Origin: Sphaerosporella brunnea
Lineage: Eukaryota > Ascomycota > Pezizomycetes > Pezizales > Pyronemataceae
DNA length: 64,000 nucleotides
Direction of reading: 5' to 3'
Assembly: GCA_008704415.1 (NCBI GenBank)
Contig: VXIS01000083.1
Coordinates: 87,975 to 151,974 of the forward strand
Made by a program: the position numbers and the translations under genes. Below the pieces are notes generated by a model. It worked only from the letters and a program-made list of their open reading frames with translations. It was not told the DNA's origin and ran no database searches. Positions 32,140 through 45,197 of the stretch are shown piece after piece (position 1 is the first letter of the stretch; each line of letters opens with the position of its first letter).

Positions 32140-33200
32140 GGCGATACAACAACCGCGTCGCCCGAGCAGATCGACTCTCTCAGCACCCGCCTCGGAGCCA
32201 TGCGAAGTGTTCCACAGTAAGCCCCCCTCCCGCGACCGTTGAATCCTGCTAAAGACCACGGCAGCATGTTCCTCTCCTACTACGTCGGTGTGCGATCAGC
32301 GCTGCGGTACGTCGGTCCGGTCACCGACCCTGCATACTCGCTGGACGTCGACGCACACGTCCCGAGGCTCCAGCCATTCCTGCAGCCAAACCCAGACAGG
32401 CAGCCCCTCGCAGCCACCCTCGCCACGTTGCGTGGCTGTGCCGTGTTCCAAGCCGCCTGCGCCACCAACGTTTTGGTTGTAGATTTTGTGGTTCATATCA
32501 TCTCCGTGTGCGGGTTACGGAGCCTGGCCTGCGCTTACATATCCCTGGCATCCTTCCCCGTTTGCATCGCTGCCCACAGCTTCAACCCTGAGCATTCTTG
32601 ACCAGAACGCAGCTTCAATTCCGCAACAAACAAGAACACGATTGCCAACGCTCCTCCCTCCAAGGCCGTGCATCCAGCAGCATGACCATAGCTAAATAGT
32701 GCGGCGATTTCGGCCTTGTTCCGCGGGGAAAGGACGAGCAGAAGTTCCATGTTCTGCTCGTCAAGTTCACCGTCGACCAGGGCTGGCAGATCTACCATCC
32801 CAAGCAGCATTGCAGTTCGGCCAGTCTGTGGGCCAGAGTTCTGACAGTGGTGCTCAACGCCCTGTCGCTCAACTACCGGTACCGCGATACGTTCGCCGGG
32901 CTCCCCGTTGTAGCCGCCCCAACAATCATTACCGCTTTGGAGACGTGAGGTGGGCGATTGGCATCAGCAGCCACAACCTCCGGCTGTTGGGACCCGACCT
33001 CCAAGCAATGCCTCTCTCCCGCACGCCCACCCTGACTGCACCCGCTGGTACAGCCAGCAACCCGGAGCCCGATGGTTCAGTACTTGGAGGAATGGGTTAC
33101 CCGTCACCTGGAGACCTGCCATGGAATCGCCGCTGAGACCCTGTCAAGCCACCTTGCGGGCGAGGGATACAACACGGGGTTGATCGTTGGTTGCGTGGTG
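32140..33200 (+). CDS. Spliced hypothetical gene, 3' end broken by LINE
   Basis: An exon ending at 32216 (ASPEQIDSLSTRLGAMRSVP) is followed by a 48-nt intron (32217-32264, GTAAGC...GGCAG) and an exon 32265-32505. That exon reads MFLSYYVGVRSALRYVGPVT ... AACATNVLVVDFVVHIIS. A second intron is likely at 32506-32612 (GTGTGC...cttgac...CGCAG). Further protein-like sequence (KDEQKFHVLLVKFTVDQGWQ, LTVVLNALSLNYRYRDTF) lies at 32700-32945 in another frame, so more introns or frame damage exist. The apparent C-terminal hydrophobic tail near 33200 is antisense LINE 3' UTR and not native. No family recognised. Confidence 0.35.
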
Positions 33201-33204
33201 GTTT

Positions 33205-33800
33205 GGTTTGTTTTAATCATAATGTATTCGGCCTGATGCGGCCATGACATAGAGAGTAGAGTACATGTAGACTGCCCTCTGGCCTCAAGGGCCTACAGTC
33301 GCGTGTGTCTAGAATGAAACAACATCAACATACAAGTACGTTGGAAAACATGAAGGAAATTCGTGTCTGACATTGGAGAGGGGGTGGATCACGCGCTGTC
33401 ATTACATTCGTGGCGTTTCTGGCCAGGATCCGACCTTGGTGTTTGCTAGGACAGACAGACAGCTTGGGCACATCCCTCATCTGCTAACAGGACCTTCATG
33501 GGGTGGTGATCTTTCTCCTTCCACTCCCTACCCCTGTTTTCCCTTCATGTCTTGTGGGCTCACCAACCGTCTTCCCCAAACGTGTTGCTCCTGCCTCCAC
33601 CTGGCGCAGAACCTGAAAAGATGCGCCCTTGTCTGCTGCGGCGCCTGGGCGCAGAACCAGCACTTGCCTGTTGGTCCAGAGCAGGTAGGGGGACGTTGGT
33701 GCTCTGCTCTGCCTGGCATACCCTCGTGGCCGGGGACCCAGTGGTATTCCGTAGTCCAGCCCAACTCCCGGAGCGCCGCGCCCGGGCAGTACTCTAGAGA
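33205..33800 (-). mobile_element. LINE 3' fragment, minus strand
   Basis: On the minus strand: RNase H end (TEYHWVPGHEGMPG), then the C-terminal zinc-binding segment (CWFCAQAPQQTRAHLFRFC) with a deletion between them and frame changes. The 3' UTR follows: cccttgaggccagagggcag, ctatgtcatggccgc, ggccgaatacat and gattaaaacaaacc. It corresponds to 51000-51773 of the long LINE, ends with the same gattaaaaca tail, and is 5'-truncated. No target duplication identified. Confidence 0.85.
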
Positions 33801-33850
33801 GTTGTGCCCAAGCGTGACCAGGTCGGGGGCTGGTCACGCACTGTTGAAAG

Positions 33851-35734
33851 GTGGTGAGTCCAATATACATACATGAATGCCAACGGGTGACGCTTCTCGA
33901 GGTACAAGGCCGTCAACACACCATGCAATCACGGTGGTCACCAGCAATGAAAACGCCACACGGACAGGACTTCTCCTGGCTTTGTGAGTGTGCGACAGGA
34001 CGTCTTTTGCTTTTGCGTCTTTGGGTGTTCACTCACGTTGTGCGTGTTGTGCGTTGCTTGTTTAGTCATCCGGTTTTTGTTATTGTTGCCACCGCGTCGT
34101 CCCTCTTCACTGACAACCTGGGACACCATACACACCCCCGCCATCGCTGCCAGACAATGCCCGCCCGAATCATCACCGCCCCAACCGCTCTGTCCCCTAA
34201 GAAACGCCACACCCGCCGACGCGGCCGCCGTGCGCCGCCACTGTCGCTCGATCCCGCAAGCTGGAAGAGCCAGCACACCGCCCTTCTGCGGATCGGACTC
34301 CAATTCTCACCCTCCTGCTACAACCGCAAAAATATCGACAAATCCGCGGCCAAAGCATCGCGGCTCATTCGGTCCAGAACCAAGACGCCATCACCAATCT
34401 CCTTGATACTGTCTTGTCGCCGTGTACCGGCGGCGAGCCGTCGTGCTGTTCCGCTCCGTGTTTTCACGATTTATTGGGCACATGGGACGCGCAGGCCGAC
34501 CTGATTTATTCATAATCTCATGATGCCACCTCCGTGATTTCCCGGACGTCGGTCTTCTGCGTCGAGTCGTGCTGGCCTGCCTGATGACGCACGCGCTTCG
34601 CGCGCAACCCGGCATCGCGTTGGAACGGGCCGACAGCCTTGGGTTTGTTGAAAGGTCAGTTTTTTGTTCCTCTCCGCGCAGCCGCGACTGACATCGCTTC
34701 GCTGCAGAACCGGCGGCACAGGCGCCTTTCGCTCGCCCCACCCGCGGCTTCCTATCGCAACGTGGGTCCCAATGTGCTCTGTGTGGTGCGCGGCCCACCC
34801 GCTGCTAGCCGTGAGCGACCGGAAATCCTACTCCTCCTCCTTCTCCAAAGATACCGCGTACTTGCTCAGCCTTGCGCAGGAATCACTGTCACGAACCGCA
34901 GCGGCCGGCGCGTGCCATACCTGTTAAGACCCACGGAGAGCGCGTGTATTTGTTCCAGTTTCAAATCTCACGTGAAGCTCTGGATGCCAGGCTTGCAGTG
35001 ATTGACGGCCTGGGTCAGACGCGCGCACTGGAAACGGGATTCCATGACACGGTGCTGGTTGCTGTGAATGCAAGGAGTGAGTTGAGCACGGGAGCGGCGA
35101 GATGGAGCTTTGTAAATGCAATGGCAGATATCCTGGCGACGCTTCGTAGTTAGCAATTGATTTCTCTTTGTCAGCGGTCTGTCTGTTGCTCGCCTGCCAC
35201 ATTTCAAACAGGAAGCGCCAAATTATCTGCCCTGTAAAGCATATCGCGATAGAACACGCGTCGCAGACCTCCACTTGCCAAAGCCGTTCAGCACGAAATC
35301 ACGTCGTAAATGACTACGTAGGCAAGTTGCACACAAGGGCTGGGCTTGGTCAGCAGACCCAGCGCGGTCGGGAGCAGTGTATGCCGCGATATTGCTGGAA
35401 ACACGACTGCAGGCACTGGCGGGAGCACAGTCGATGGGGCGGGGTCTGAAAGGGGCGAGATGGTAAGGTTCCAACTTCGGGGACTGACAAATTTGCGGCG
35501 TCTGAAAGGCAGGGAGAGAGAGTTTTCATAGATTGTGCAGCGATCCTTGAGGCAACGGGGTTTCAACCTGCAGCAGTACACTTGAAGAGTATCCGCTGGC
35601 GTTCTCCTTTGCGCTGGGTGACAGGTATATCGGTTGGACCCTCTGCCGACGAGGAGAGGGGCGAGAAGGGTGTGCCGTGGCCTAGTTACCGGAGCTTGAA
35701 CGTTTTCCTTAACAGTACGATCAGCTTTTGGCCC
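33851..35734. other. Unassigned, with one likely terminal exon
   Basis: The best frame is plus 34872-35153, reading VYLFQFQISREALDARLAVI and GFHDTVLVAVNARSELSTGA, ending TAG. It opens without ATG, so it may be a last exon. A second protein-like stretch (AHSVQNQDAITNLLDTVLSP) at about 34360-34520 ends TAA. The plus frame 33851-34504 contains a hydrophobic stretch (LLLLRLWVFTHVVRVVRCLF). No family recognised. Confidence 0.3.
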
Positions 35735-36765
35735 CAGGGCCGTCAAAAGCCCGGCCAGTCCGGCTTTGAGCGCGGCCTCAACCGGACTGATTGAAACGGG
35801 CTTTCGAAATCACGGCCCGTTTGGACCAGGCTTTTTGGATCGAGACCCAGGCGCCTACGGGCACCCGCCAGGCCCAGAAGTACCCGGCGCCCGGCGGGCC
35901 CGTCAGGTATCTGCAGTTTTTTGCTTACACATACATCAAGGGAAGAAACATAAGATACAGATTCAACAACCTGAAGGACCTCCAGCTACCCCTCCATCTC
36001 TGCCGCCCGCTGTTCCAAGTCACTCAGCCTACGCTTAACCTGATGAATTTGAGGACGTACTGTTGTAGGGGTGGTTGAAGGTGGAATTTGAGGAGTGAAC
36101 GAACGGCGGAAGGACCGCACACCTTATAGCGCGCACAAGAACATGGTATTACCGTGTAGACTCGCGCGGAAGGAACACGCGAATCGCGGGCGATGACCAC
36201 GGGCAAATTTCCGCACCCTGCCTGCAAGCTGGCTGTGGTGAGCATAACGTCGTCCATATTCATCCGCCTCTCGTCCGACCGCTATTTTCTGGTTTAAAGT
36301 GGGTCGAACTTGCGAGATTTGTGAGTAAATCGTGCCCAATTCCGCTCCGCCGTACCCCGAATCTCGCCCGAGCTGCTGTTTTTGGCTTACAGGGAGTGAT
36401 TTGTGAGCCAAACGTCATCAGTTCAGCTCCGTTATGTTCCGCGTCCCCTCCGAGCTGTAGTTTTTGGGTTAAACGTGCACGGATTCTGTCGGTGAGAGAC
36501 CAGTCTTTTGATTGCGATCGACGCTTTCGCTGCGGCGGAACCAGCACCAAACGATAAGCGCTTTTAGTGGCCCCGCGTGCGGCACAATCACCGACCCGAC
36601 CTTAATTCAGGATACCGGGCACCGGCCGGCACCTATCAGATATCCAGGCCAGGCTTTACTTATGCCGACCCGAACCTGTCGGGCTTGCCATATCACCGGC
36701 TCGACCTGACCCACTCCGTGGGGTCCCGTTTGACCTGCCGGCCGGCCGGACTATTGACCGCCCTG
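35735..36765 (+). mobile_element. Non-autonomous hAT element, family G copy 3 (1031 bp)
   Basis: Ends CAGGGCCGTCAAAAGCCCGG and ...ccggactattgaccgccctg. A perfect 8-bp duplication TTTGGCCC lies at 35727-35734 and 36766-36773. It shares the first 90 bp with copies 1 and 2, the segment with ttgcttacacatacatcaag with copy 1, and the right 200 bp with copy 1. No transposase frame. The longest of the three. Confidence 0.93.
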
Positions 36766-36773
36766 TTTGGCCC

Positions 36774-39700
36774 CCATTCCACTCACGTTCCGTCACCTCG
36801 CCTCGTTTGTATGCTGGTGCAGCTCGTGGTTGGCAACACGGGTTGAACGAGTACATTCAATTGGTTTTGGTCTAGTGTTGCATCGCGAGTTGTTGTTTGG
36901 CCACCCTCGGGAACGGATGGATGTGGACGGGAGAGAACTTTGAACCACGCGCGTACGCAGTTCGGTCATCACGAGCCTCGGATGAAAAACCCCGGCCCCC
37001 GCACGGTGGATGGATTGCACGCCTGGATCGCGGCTGGGGGAGTCACGCAGATATGCTGTCGGAAGTATCAGCTGCCAGTTCAATGAATGAAATGAATTAA
37101 CGGTGTGACTGTGGACATTGTGGGAGCAGGAATGGGCGGACGCGTTCGTGATGCATGTACAAGCCAGCAACGTTGAAAGCGCCACAGCCGATAAGTGCAG
37201 GGGTGAGGCAATCGCTTCAGTCACAAAGGGACTGTGGGATCGCGGGAGCTTTGTAACTTCCGATTTCAGCCGCTGGGTTGGCCACTGCGGTGCTATTGAG
37301 GCATAGTCGGGCTGTTCTATTGCGCGCGTTTTATGTTGGGGTTTTTGATGCGGCGGACCTGTGTCCTATCATGCCGGTATTTGGACCCGCATGCATCAAC
37401 ATCACCGGGTCCCCCACCATCCGCAATAGCGGCTACTAATCGTCAGTAATACGGTGGGTATCTGACATCCTCCTTAGTCTCAGTCAGCAACGTGAACGCG
37501 ATGTGGGGCACTGGCTGACCCACGGATCCTGTATTCAAACCAGTTGAAGACCTTGATGACCGGGCGACTCTCCGATATTGGTGGACACCGTTCTGCTCTG
37601 CGAAGGTCTCTTCAAATGTACTTTATCCGGAAGACCACAAGGGCACACACGAGTAGCTGCGACGTTCAGGCCCCTACGAGGCAACGATTGCGGCATGTAT
37701 GTGCATTGTGCAACACCGTCCCGCAGTTCAATAGAGCCGTCACAACCCTCTCGTTCAGCGTTTTGTTCCTGTTCCTTTCCACAGCGACTCCTTCTGGTGG
37801 CTCTCGGTAGACGCCAGCAGCGGCATTCTTCGGAAATGCTAGTTTGTACTAAGAACACCTGTAGAGTTGCAAAACGACCTTTCAGACATGTTTCGAGTAC
37901 ATGTATATATGTTCCCATGTTACTGTGGAGATTGCAAGATGCTGTGGGCGACAGCCTGATCACTACCATCCTTTACCTCAAATGGTCATATGATACCTTG
38001 CTTTAAGAGGCAGCATCATGGAGGCGGTTCCCGCCTGTGAAAAAAAAAAATCCAAGTGCTGCGTCAAGTGGGTCCATCTCGCACTGGATGTTTTCATTGG
38101 TGTGCGATTTGCCGCTTTGATGTGTCTCGTAGGATTTGAACTCTCCAGTATCAGGATCAAAACGTGTAAACGTGGCGGCCAAGCTGCCAATAGTGCATCA
38201 CTGCTACCGTTGACCTGGTCGTGGTGTTGTTGAATTTTGGAAAGGTCGACCGATGACACTTAGCAGAACGAGTTAGACGTTGAACATAGGGCTTGCTTCC
38301 CGGATACCCTCATGAAAAGGAATGCGATGTAAAACAAAATTTGGTGATAACAGTTGCGCATCCTGACCCGCCAAACGGCCACGCAGTAACCCTGCAAACC
38401 CCCTCAGAGCGACACACTTCCCACACCAAACCCCGCAGACCTCCGCCATGGGACAGAGCTGCATTCGCGATAACCACAGGTATCGGTTGGGCGCGCCCTG
38501 GTTGTTGACACTTCTGCGGGACATCGGCAGGCAACCTGTAGATGTCCGGTCACGGAGGTAGATCCGGCCCCCGAGCGCTGGCCTGGTTTTCATTTGCAGT
38601 GTCATAACTCACATGGCATGCCGTGGGTCACCCGAGGGGGCTATAGCTTGTAGCAGTGTTAGGGACCGAAATCGTCTCGGTGGCGCTACAGCCCGGGAGG
38701 GTATACATCAGTGCTGGCCATGACCTGTGACTGGTTAGCAACGCTTGACTTTGTACACTGACGTCTGAGCAAAAATGCGTGACCTAAGTCATAACTTTGT
38801 TCCTGACTGCCGTTCACAAGTCTGAATGGAGTTCCCCACCATGGACAGTGGGAAGTTTATGTCTTCTGGATAATGAAAGACCGCCCAAAATCCGCCAGTT
38901 GTGAGAGCTCGTCCTATCAATGCTCAGGTGCGCCTTCACAACTTAGGGACGTCCCCAAGGCCGTATCCTCGATTGGCTCATCTGCCGCCGCCTCACCCGT
39001 CATCCCTGGTAACGCGGAGGGCATTGCCGCGGACACCGACGAGGGTTACCGCCGAGCAATCTGCAGCGACCTCAAACGTTCAACCGCTTATCCTGGATTA
39101 TTCGTCAACGGGGCTGTCAATACACAGGTCGGCCCGCGGAGAAAACGGGGCGCCTCAATGTGGGTCAGGCCGTAGTGTGTACCTGGCGCCTCGGATAGAT
39201 TCCAGGCATGGAATGGTCGAATTGCCAAATTACGATATTTGTCAAAGCGACATATTTGCGAGCGGATGAAATTTCAAGAGGCTTACAACGGGGACTTGTT
39301 TCCTTCTTAGAAAAAAGTGGGCACGAATTTGAATGAAGGGAAATGAAGAATTTCGAAGATTATCGGGGAAGTGGTGCACGTGGCCAATGCTGGCTAGAGG
39401 TGTAACATTCCCACACAACTCCATGTCCATCTCGAATTTTTTTTCTTTTTTTTTGCCTTTTGCTTTTCTTGTTTGTTTTTTGATTTGGTTGTTTTCCTTC
39501 TCAGGCCCTTTTGGACGATTCGAGCGTTTTCCTACAAGGCATCTTTCAGCTCCTTTATCCATCCAAACGGGAGGTAGAAAAACACATGAAATTCAATCTC
39601 CGAAGAAATAGTTCTAGATGTTTTTACATTCCGGGTTCCACAAGAAAGGGTGCTTACTCTCGTATCCAACTTTCCCATCCGCTGCCGCGTTAGACAGGGC

Positions 39701-39843
39701 AAGGTTCAATTTGAGAGTTATCTATATCAGTGCAAGATCCTATTACAGGTGGAAACAAGCGATCCAGAGCGCCATGAGCAGTACTGCGCACATTCCTTTA
39801 TTCGGCCTATTCAAGCCCCAGCCACACACAATCTTCCCGGTTT
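36774..39843. other. No complete gene
   Basis: Protein-like fragments only: minus about 38190-38020 (FDPDTGEFKSYETHQSGKSH, reminiscent of the streptogramin-lyase/SMP-30 beta-propeller motif but too short to call), minus 37969-37535, plus 38873-39175. A T-rich run lies at 39436-39455. Any genes here are heavily spliced or decayed. Confidence 0.25.
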
Positions 39844-40428
39844 TTGGCGGATCAAGCCGACAAGAACGACAAATTCATGTATGACAATTTCAAGCTTGTG
39901 CACCCGGAGCTTCCCCGTTCCTATGAGCAAGAAGAAGTCCGCTTTTCCTCCATCGGTCAGTCTGTGATTGTCAGTCTGAAGCGACGCAGCCCGGATGAAG
40001 AGGAGCCAGAAGACAAGGGAGAAGAGCAGTTTTGAACTAGACCAAGTGGTATTCCATCAAGCGAACGAATTTTCAAACACCTTCTTGCTTTGTTCATTCT
40101 GTCATCCAACGTTGCTGAGCGAATTGTGGAAAACACATATTTCCGTCATCTTTTAGTTTACCTGGACCCAACGGTGAAGGATTACCTTATTGCACGGAAT
40201 ACACTTGGCCGTGACTTTGTCAAGCTGTGGCACAGCAAGCGTGAGGACTTGAATTTCCATCTTGCACGGCACATTGCCTTCGGCGGTATGATTAGCCTTA
40301 CGCTTGATGGATGGTCATCAATCTTGCAACGAGGATACCTTGCGATTACCGCCCCCTATGTTGGTCACTCTCAGCCTACTGAGTTGAAGCAGACACAGCT
40401 AGCGTCCCAGCCAGAACTACAGCTTTGA
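39844..40428 (+). pseudogene. hAT transposase fragment (middle part)
   Basis: The frame 40090-40428 carries RIVENTYFRHLLVYLDPTVK and, further on, GMISLTLDGWSSILQRGYLA followed by ITAPYV. This is the conserved block at the start of the hAT catalytic region, whose DGW holds the first acidic residue. It ends at a stop soon after and the rest of the catalytic domain and dimerisation domain is absent. The upstream frame 39844-40035 ends TGA at 40035 and may be the preceding part (VRFSSIGQSVIVSLKRRSPD). No TIRs found around it. It belongs to a different family from the 21549-22040 relic, since the parts do not overlap and no ends match. Confidence 0.8.
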
Positions 40429-40439
40429 GAACTTTTTAT

Positions 40440-42479
40440 AAGCGTGGGGGCGAGAAAATATTTTGTTGTGGATAGAAGCGGGAGGCAAAGCTCGTGGGAA
40501 ACATTTTGTGTTTTTCTTTCATTTTGCGACTGCACGGTCTACGGTGGATAACTGGAATTTTCTCTCAAAAATTATTAGGTAGAATAAATGTACGTGATTT
40601 TCTCTATTGCAGCGGGCGTTGTGCGTCAGGCGTTGGGTGTTGTAGCAGGCGGCGGGCCGTTGCTGCTGCTCTACTCGCTAATACAAAAGTTGCGAACGAT
40701 GTCATGACTACTGACCCAGGTTACTGAATATAACCTGAACGCAACTACCGTTCATGGGCAACCCTAGCAGTGTTGGACGATTTCAGTGGCCGCCAATGTT
40801 GCGCCGAAATTGATGCCTGTAGTGTCGCAATACGCTGGCGCTGTAGCTATATCTATACACCGGAAACACTCGTGCTGCGGCGTTACGATCAAACGATGGA
40901 TGTAGCATTCTAGCCGGGGTACCGCGTCCGGCGAACCCCGAAAAGAGCTCAATGGCAAAACAAAAAACGACTGGCATTCCTGAAACCTGTAGCTGGCCGC
41001 ACGGCCCAGGTGTCTTTCAGCGAAGCCTTGCCAGCTTGAGGTATGATTGTGAAAACGCAATCCCGAACCTTTTTGGAAGCTGCCAAGCGTTGGAAGGTGC
41101 TGGACGTTGAGAAAACGAGGAATGTGCCAAACTGCCAGCGTGGGGAGCGTGCTTGGTTCTATCAGATGGACTCGGGCTGATGCTGGTTCTCCTGGTGCGG
41201 TTGATTCGCGGTCGCTGTTTGCCTATGCAACCCACCACTGGACGCCGGTAACCATGTGGATGACGGGCACAAGGAACCCCCTCCGAAATCATGTTCACCC
41301 GGTCTATAGATGAAGGGCACGTCCCTACTGGGATACAGTGTCGATCTATAGTAGTGCATGTGATTGTCGTATAGAGAGTACCCCAACGTGCCTGCTAATG
41401 CAACAGGATGTGATGGGTATCCAGGCAGGGGATGGCAGCGATGACGGCAGGAAAAAAAGAGTGATTTCATGCCTTGTGAGCATGTACAGTATGAACCTTA
41501 GCTGGCGAAGCTACAGACCGGCACCCATCGAGGTTCTCATATTGTACATCTCGCCTGGACAGAGAGCAATGGCGTTCCCTCTGGCGGCGGATAGCTTGCA
41601 CTGGTAGCACGACGGCCTTGATTCTCCTCTAAAGGAAATGCACAGTCTGCTATCCAACAACCCAATGTTCGCACCATCGCGATGACCGTATCCCATTGTT
41701 CCCGGTGGCATGCCACTGTCTCACCATTAGTGGTTATCGATAACCTCCGTCCACCCAGGCATAATCCCATCCCTTCTTGGGCAGTGCCCACTGCGGGTGT
41801 GGAACCTTATCGAAAACCTGATAGCGTCACATAGAACAATCATAAAATGCATGTGAGAAATCAACCTGTACCTTGCACAATGCCGCACATGTATCGTCTA
41901 CGGCATACATACCGCCGGGAGGCCCGTGGATTGTAAACGCGCCTGGCAATGCAGTACGCTAATAATTTTCAAGTTCTCGAGCATCCTAAAACACATCCCT
42001 CGAGGTGAAGTCATTTTCAATAACCCATCACACCACAGAGAGCTACAGAAAATTGATCTCAACGTTCACCTGAAACAAGTACTTTTCCCAGTCAAGCCAA
42101 CTCCCAATCATGTCCATTCCTACGGGCCAGTCCAGGTACCCGTCCCCTCGATGGCAGAGCGTGACCTCACCGAACAGGTGACACCAAAAGCAGACTTGCA
42201 CCAGCCGGAATGGCTGCGCCAAGCTCCAACGCTCCACAATGAACCGCGTATAGCCGGCGGAATCTGGCAAGCAGCAGATTACGCAGCTGATATCATAGCT
42301 TGGTGTAGTTATCTCGGAATTCAACGGGTCTGGTAGGTGCAGCATTGATGAGCGTGATTGCCAAGAGAGCGGTCGGATCGCGGTCGGCGGTGAGAGCTGT
42401 TGCGGTTAGCCGGTGGTGGCAGGTGGTGGGTGCGGCTTACCACTCAGCATGTTAATACACTCCTAACGCTCTGTTGAAA
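40440..42479. other. No supported gene
   Basis: Short frames on both strands (minus 41060-40764, minus 41298-41017, plus 41926-42336) without motifs. Confidence 0.3.
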
Positions 42480-43030
42480 GCTGCAGACTAGATGGTGCCA
42501 GCACTGATGGACGGCGTGGTAGCGACGAGTTGTCCATTGTGGAATGTAGAGGTTGCGGTTGGAGGGATCTGTACCGGACAGGATCGGAGGTAGGTCGGAG
42601 GAGGCCCAAGGCACTTGTTCAGGCGGGTGACGAGGGTAAGGTTCGGATGGGATTCGCAAAACAATACTCGAAAACGAGATCCGGCCATGAGATTCAGGCA
42701 ACACGAGAGTCGGGAGGTGCTCCGCACGGGTTCCAGGGTCAAGGGGCATTTAGATTTGAGGTACAACGGTCCAGTGAAGAACAAAAGGAAAGCAATGTAA
42801 CAAAGCAGCACGGAAGCCCCTTTATATATACAGCCGTTCACGTGGTTGCGGGGCGCCGCGCGACGTGGTAACTGGCAAACAACACTCATTGAGCTGCAAC
42901 GCAGAGCCGAGCAACCCCATTTCAACGTCGCGTCGTGACAGGATCACAAATGGCGTCAATTGGTCGCAGGCAACCGGAGACCGGGGTTTATAAGCGGTTC
43001 TTGGGGTAGGGCTAGATATCAAAACCAAAC
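42480..43030 (-). repeat. Possible LTR-retrotransposon relic, minus strand
   Basis: On the minus strand a GC block, CACGTG, a TATA box (ctgtatatataaagg) and a pyrimidine-rich stretch succeed each other, as in an LTR promoter. Parts match 15661-16060. No coding or exact boundaries. Confidence 0.35.
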
Positions 43031-45197
43031 AATCACCGCGGTCACTCAGGCACCCACAAACACTTCTGCGGATTGATTTGGGTGCTGCCGCGCTGTACGG
43101 TGGAGAGCGCTCGGGAGCAGTGTGAGACGTGGTTTAGTATTCGGTACGTCGTGTAGTTAGCACCTGGTCCTCAAGAAAATATCTTCTACAACCAACCGTA
43201 CCTCCTGCCGGCACCCGGCAAGCTCTGTGCACCCTCTCGAGCTTCAGATGATGGCCTCCAAAACCTCCGAGTGAGGTGTATCCTTTGCTTTCAACAGGAT
43301 CATCCATGTCTCCGCCAGAGCCCACCTTACTTCTCGTCAATTTCGTATTCGCATGCGGAAATATAACAGCCCTGGGGGAAACCTGGATCCGCCGGCAGTG
43401 TTGGAACCGTGCAGCTGTGCCACAATCACGCACAGGTTAGCAGTCAGCGAAGATAAAGCTCGGTCGAGTTGTGTTAGTGGTTGCCTGAGGTGATGTCGTA
43501 TTTCGCTAAATGGTGAAGTGTGAGCCCAGGTCGTATAGCTGAATGATGCGAATGCAATGTTGTACTCGACTTCACTCTTCCGCCCTCCCAGTTGACCGGA
43601 GCGGCATTTGTCCTATTTGTGTTCTCCCAGCTGCATCCATTACCGCTGCCATCGACCGTGTAAAGAACTCCACCATCTACCAATGAACTACTGCAGACAC
43701 TCACTCTCACCCCTTGAAGCGTGTCCTGCACGGCCTAAATCTGGACGCCGTTCGTCAGCTCGAAGCATTCGTTGTGCCCTACCAAGAAAGCGCAGCAACC
43801 TCTAGCTACCGCAACCTGTGCTACAGCCACACCGGAGCCTATTCCTTCCCCACCACCACCTCTGGTACAGCAAAGGTGACACATCACGCAACTCTGGAGA
43901 GGACGTGATCTTTGTATTGCAAGTGCGAGGCGGGGCAATGAGAGGTCACAGGGGGTGAACGAGACCATGGAACGTATCAATTTGCAGTTCGGGATGTGAT
44001 GGATGATATTGGCTGATTTGCATTTCAAAGGCGCATTACAGGCGTGTAGAGCACTGACGCTGATGACTCACACTCTTGGATAGCTTGAAGCGCACCGTGA
44101 TTCTATCTGCTATTCCCAACGGCAGAGGGAAGCTCCCATCGGTCGCAGCTGCCACCACCCCACCGCCAAAAGCTTCCAAGCTTCATCCTCCACGCTAACC
44201 CACCTGACCAATGCCGCTAGACGCAAATACCACGATGATGCGCGCCTTCATATCCTACCCCCCACAAGTGTATACCTCTGCAGCGCGATCGCAACTCGAA
44301 CGCGCCAGATCCCGCCCATCTTCAGGATGGCGCCAGAATTGCGCATCTGGATCGCACTCTGCATGCCATGCAGGACCAAGCACGCATGGCAACGCGTCCG
44401 GCTCCCTGACGTACCACGGCATCGTCGGAGTTGTCAATGAGCTGCGGGCGAACAATGAGAACAGCACGGAGATCACGGATATGACGGCTGGGTGATGCCG
44501 GACGAAATCCCGCCGTGTGTCGGCAGTGTGCATCGCCGTCAATCCCGTTGTTCTGAACCCGGCTCAACGCTATGTTCTGGCCTGCTATGCTGTTAGGTTC
44601 ATGTGATGCCTGTGGCAGCCTCTAAAGAGGATATGGAGGTCTTTGCACAGGCGTTTGATTTGTAACCAGGTGGGACTTTGATTGGTCGGCATGGTGTAGA
44701 TTTAATCGAGGCATAAAGTGATGGCTGACCTGCCGCGGCTGCGTATTGAGCCAGAAAACCAATCTCCGAACTCGTCGGACGCACACTCAGTGCAGGCGAC
44801 CTGTCAATGTATCCAATGGATATATTGCCCATACCTAACACTTCCTGACGCACGATCGCAGCCATATCGCGAACGGAGCGTGAGTGATAGCACCGAGCGG
44901 GTGCTGAGTCATCCCGGCGGCTCTCCTGCGGGACGATGTGACTGAGCGACGGCCGAAGACTGCGGTGAACCCCTTCAATGTGTACCCGGAGAACAGTCCC
45001 AGGTACGTCACCCCACCATCGTCCGCAGCGAGCTCTAATTTTGAGAAGCGCAACAGCAGGGCGACGGTCGCCATAAATCCAGCAATATTGGAGGCGCAGG
45101 ACGGTACTCTCAAGCCAACTAGTCACCGGTCACAGGTTATCTGGTATCGATAAGCGGGTGGTCCTGGGACATGCAGCAGTAGGCAGGGTCATGCAGG
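43031..45197. other. Unassigned; possible spliced genes
   Basis: Protein-like frames: minus 43731-43474 (VSVCSSSLVDGGVLYTVDGS), plus 44211-44495, minus 45126-44599 (175 codons). No domain recognised and strands overlap, so no call is made. Confidence 0.25.

Noticed and set aside
33130..33235. C-terminal membrane helix in the 32-33 kb gene (GLIVGCVVVWFVLIIMYSA)
   Set aside because: The last part is antisense of the LINE 3' UTR (gattaaaacaaacc tail), so the hydrophobic tail is an accident of the insertion.
38125..38200. tRNA-like T-arm (agttcaaatcc on the minus strand) and similar words near 22030 and 26600
   Set aside because: No matching acceptor, D-arm or anticodon stem could be folded around any of them.
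38000..38200. Streptogramin-lyase/SMP-30 type beta-propeller gene
   Set aside because: Only one short motif (RFDPDTGEFKSYE) fits, and no neighbouring blades could be found on the same strand.
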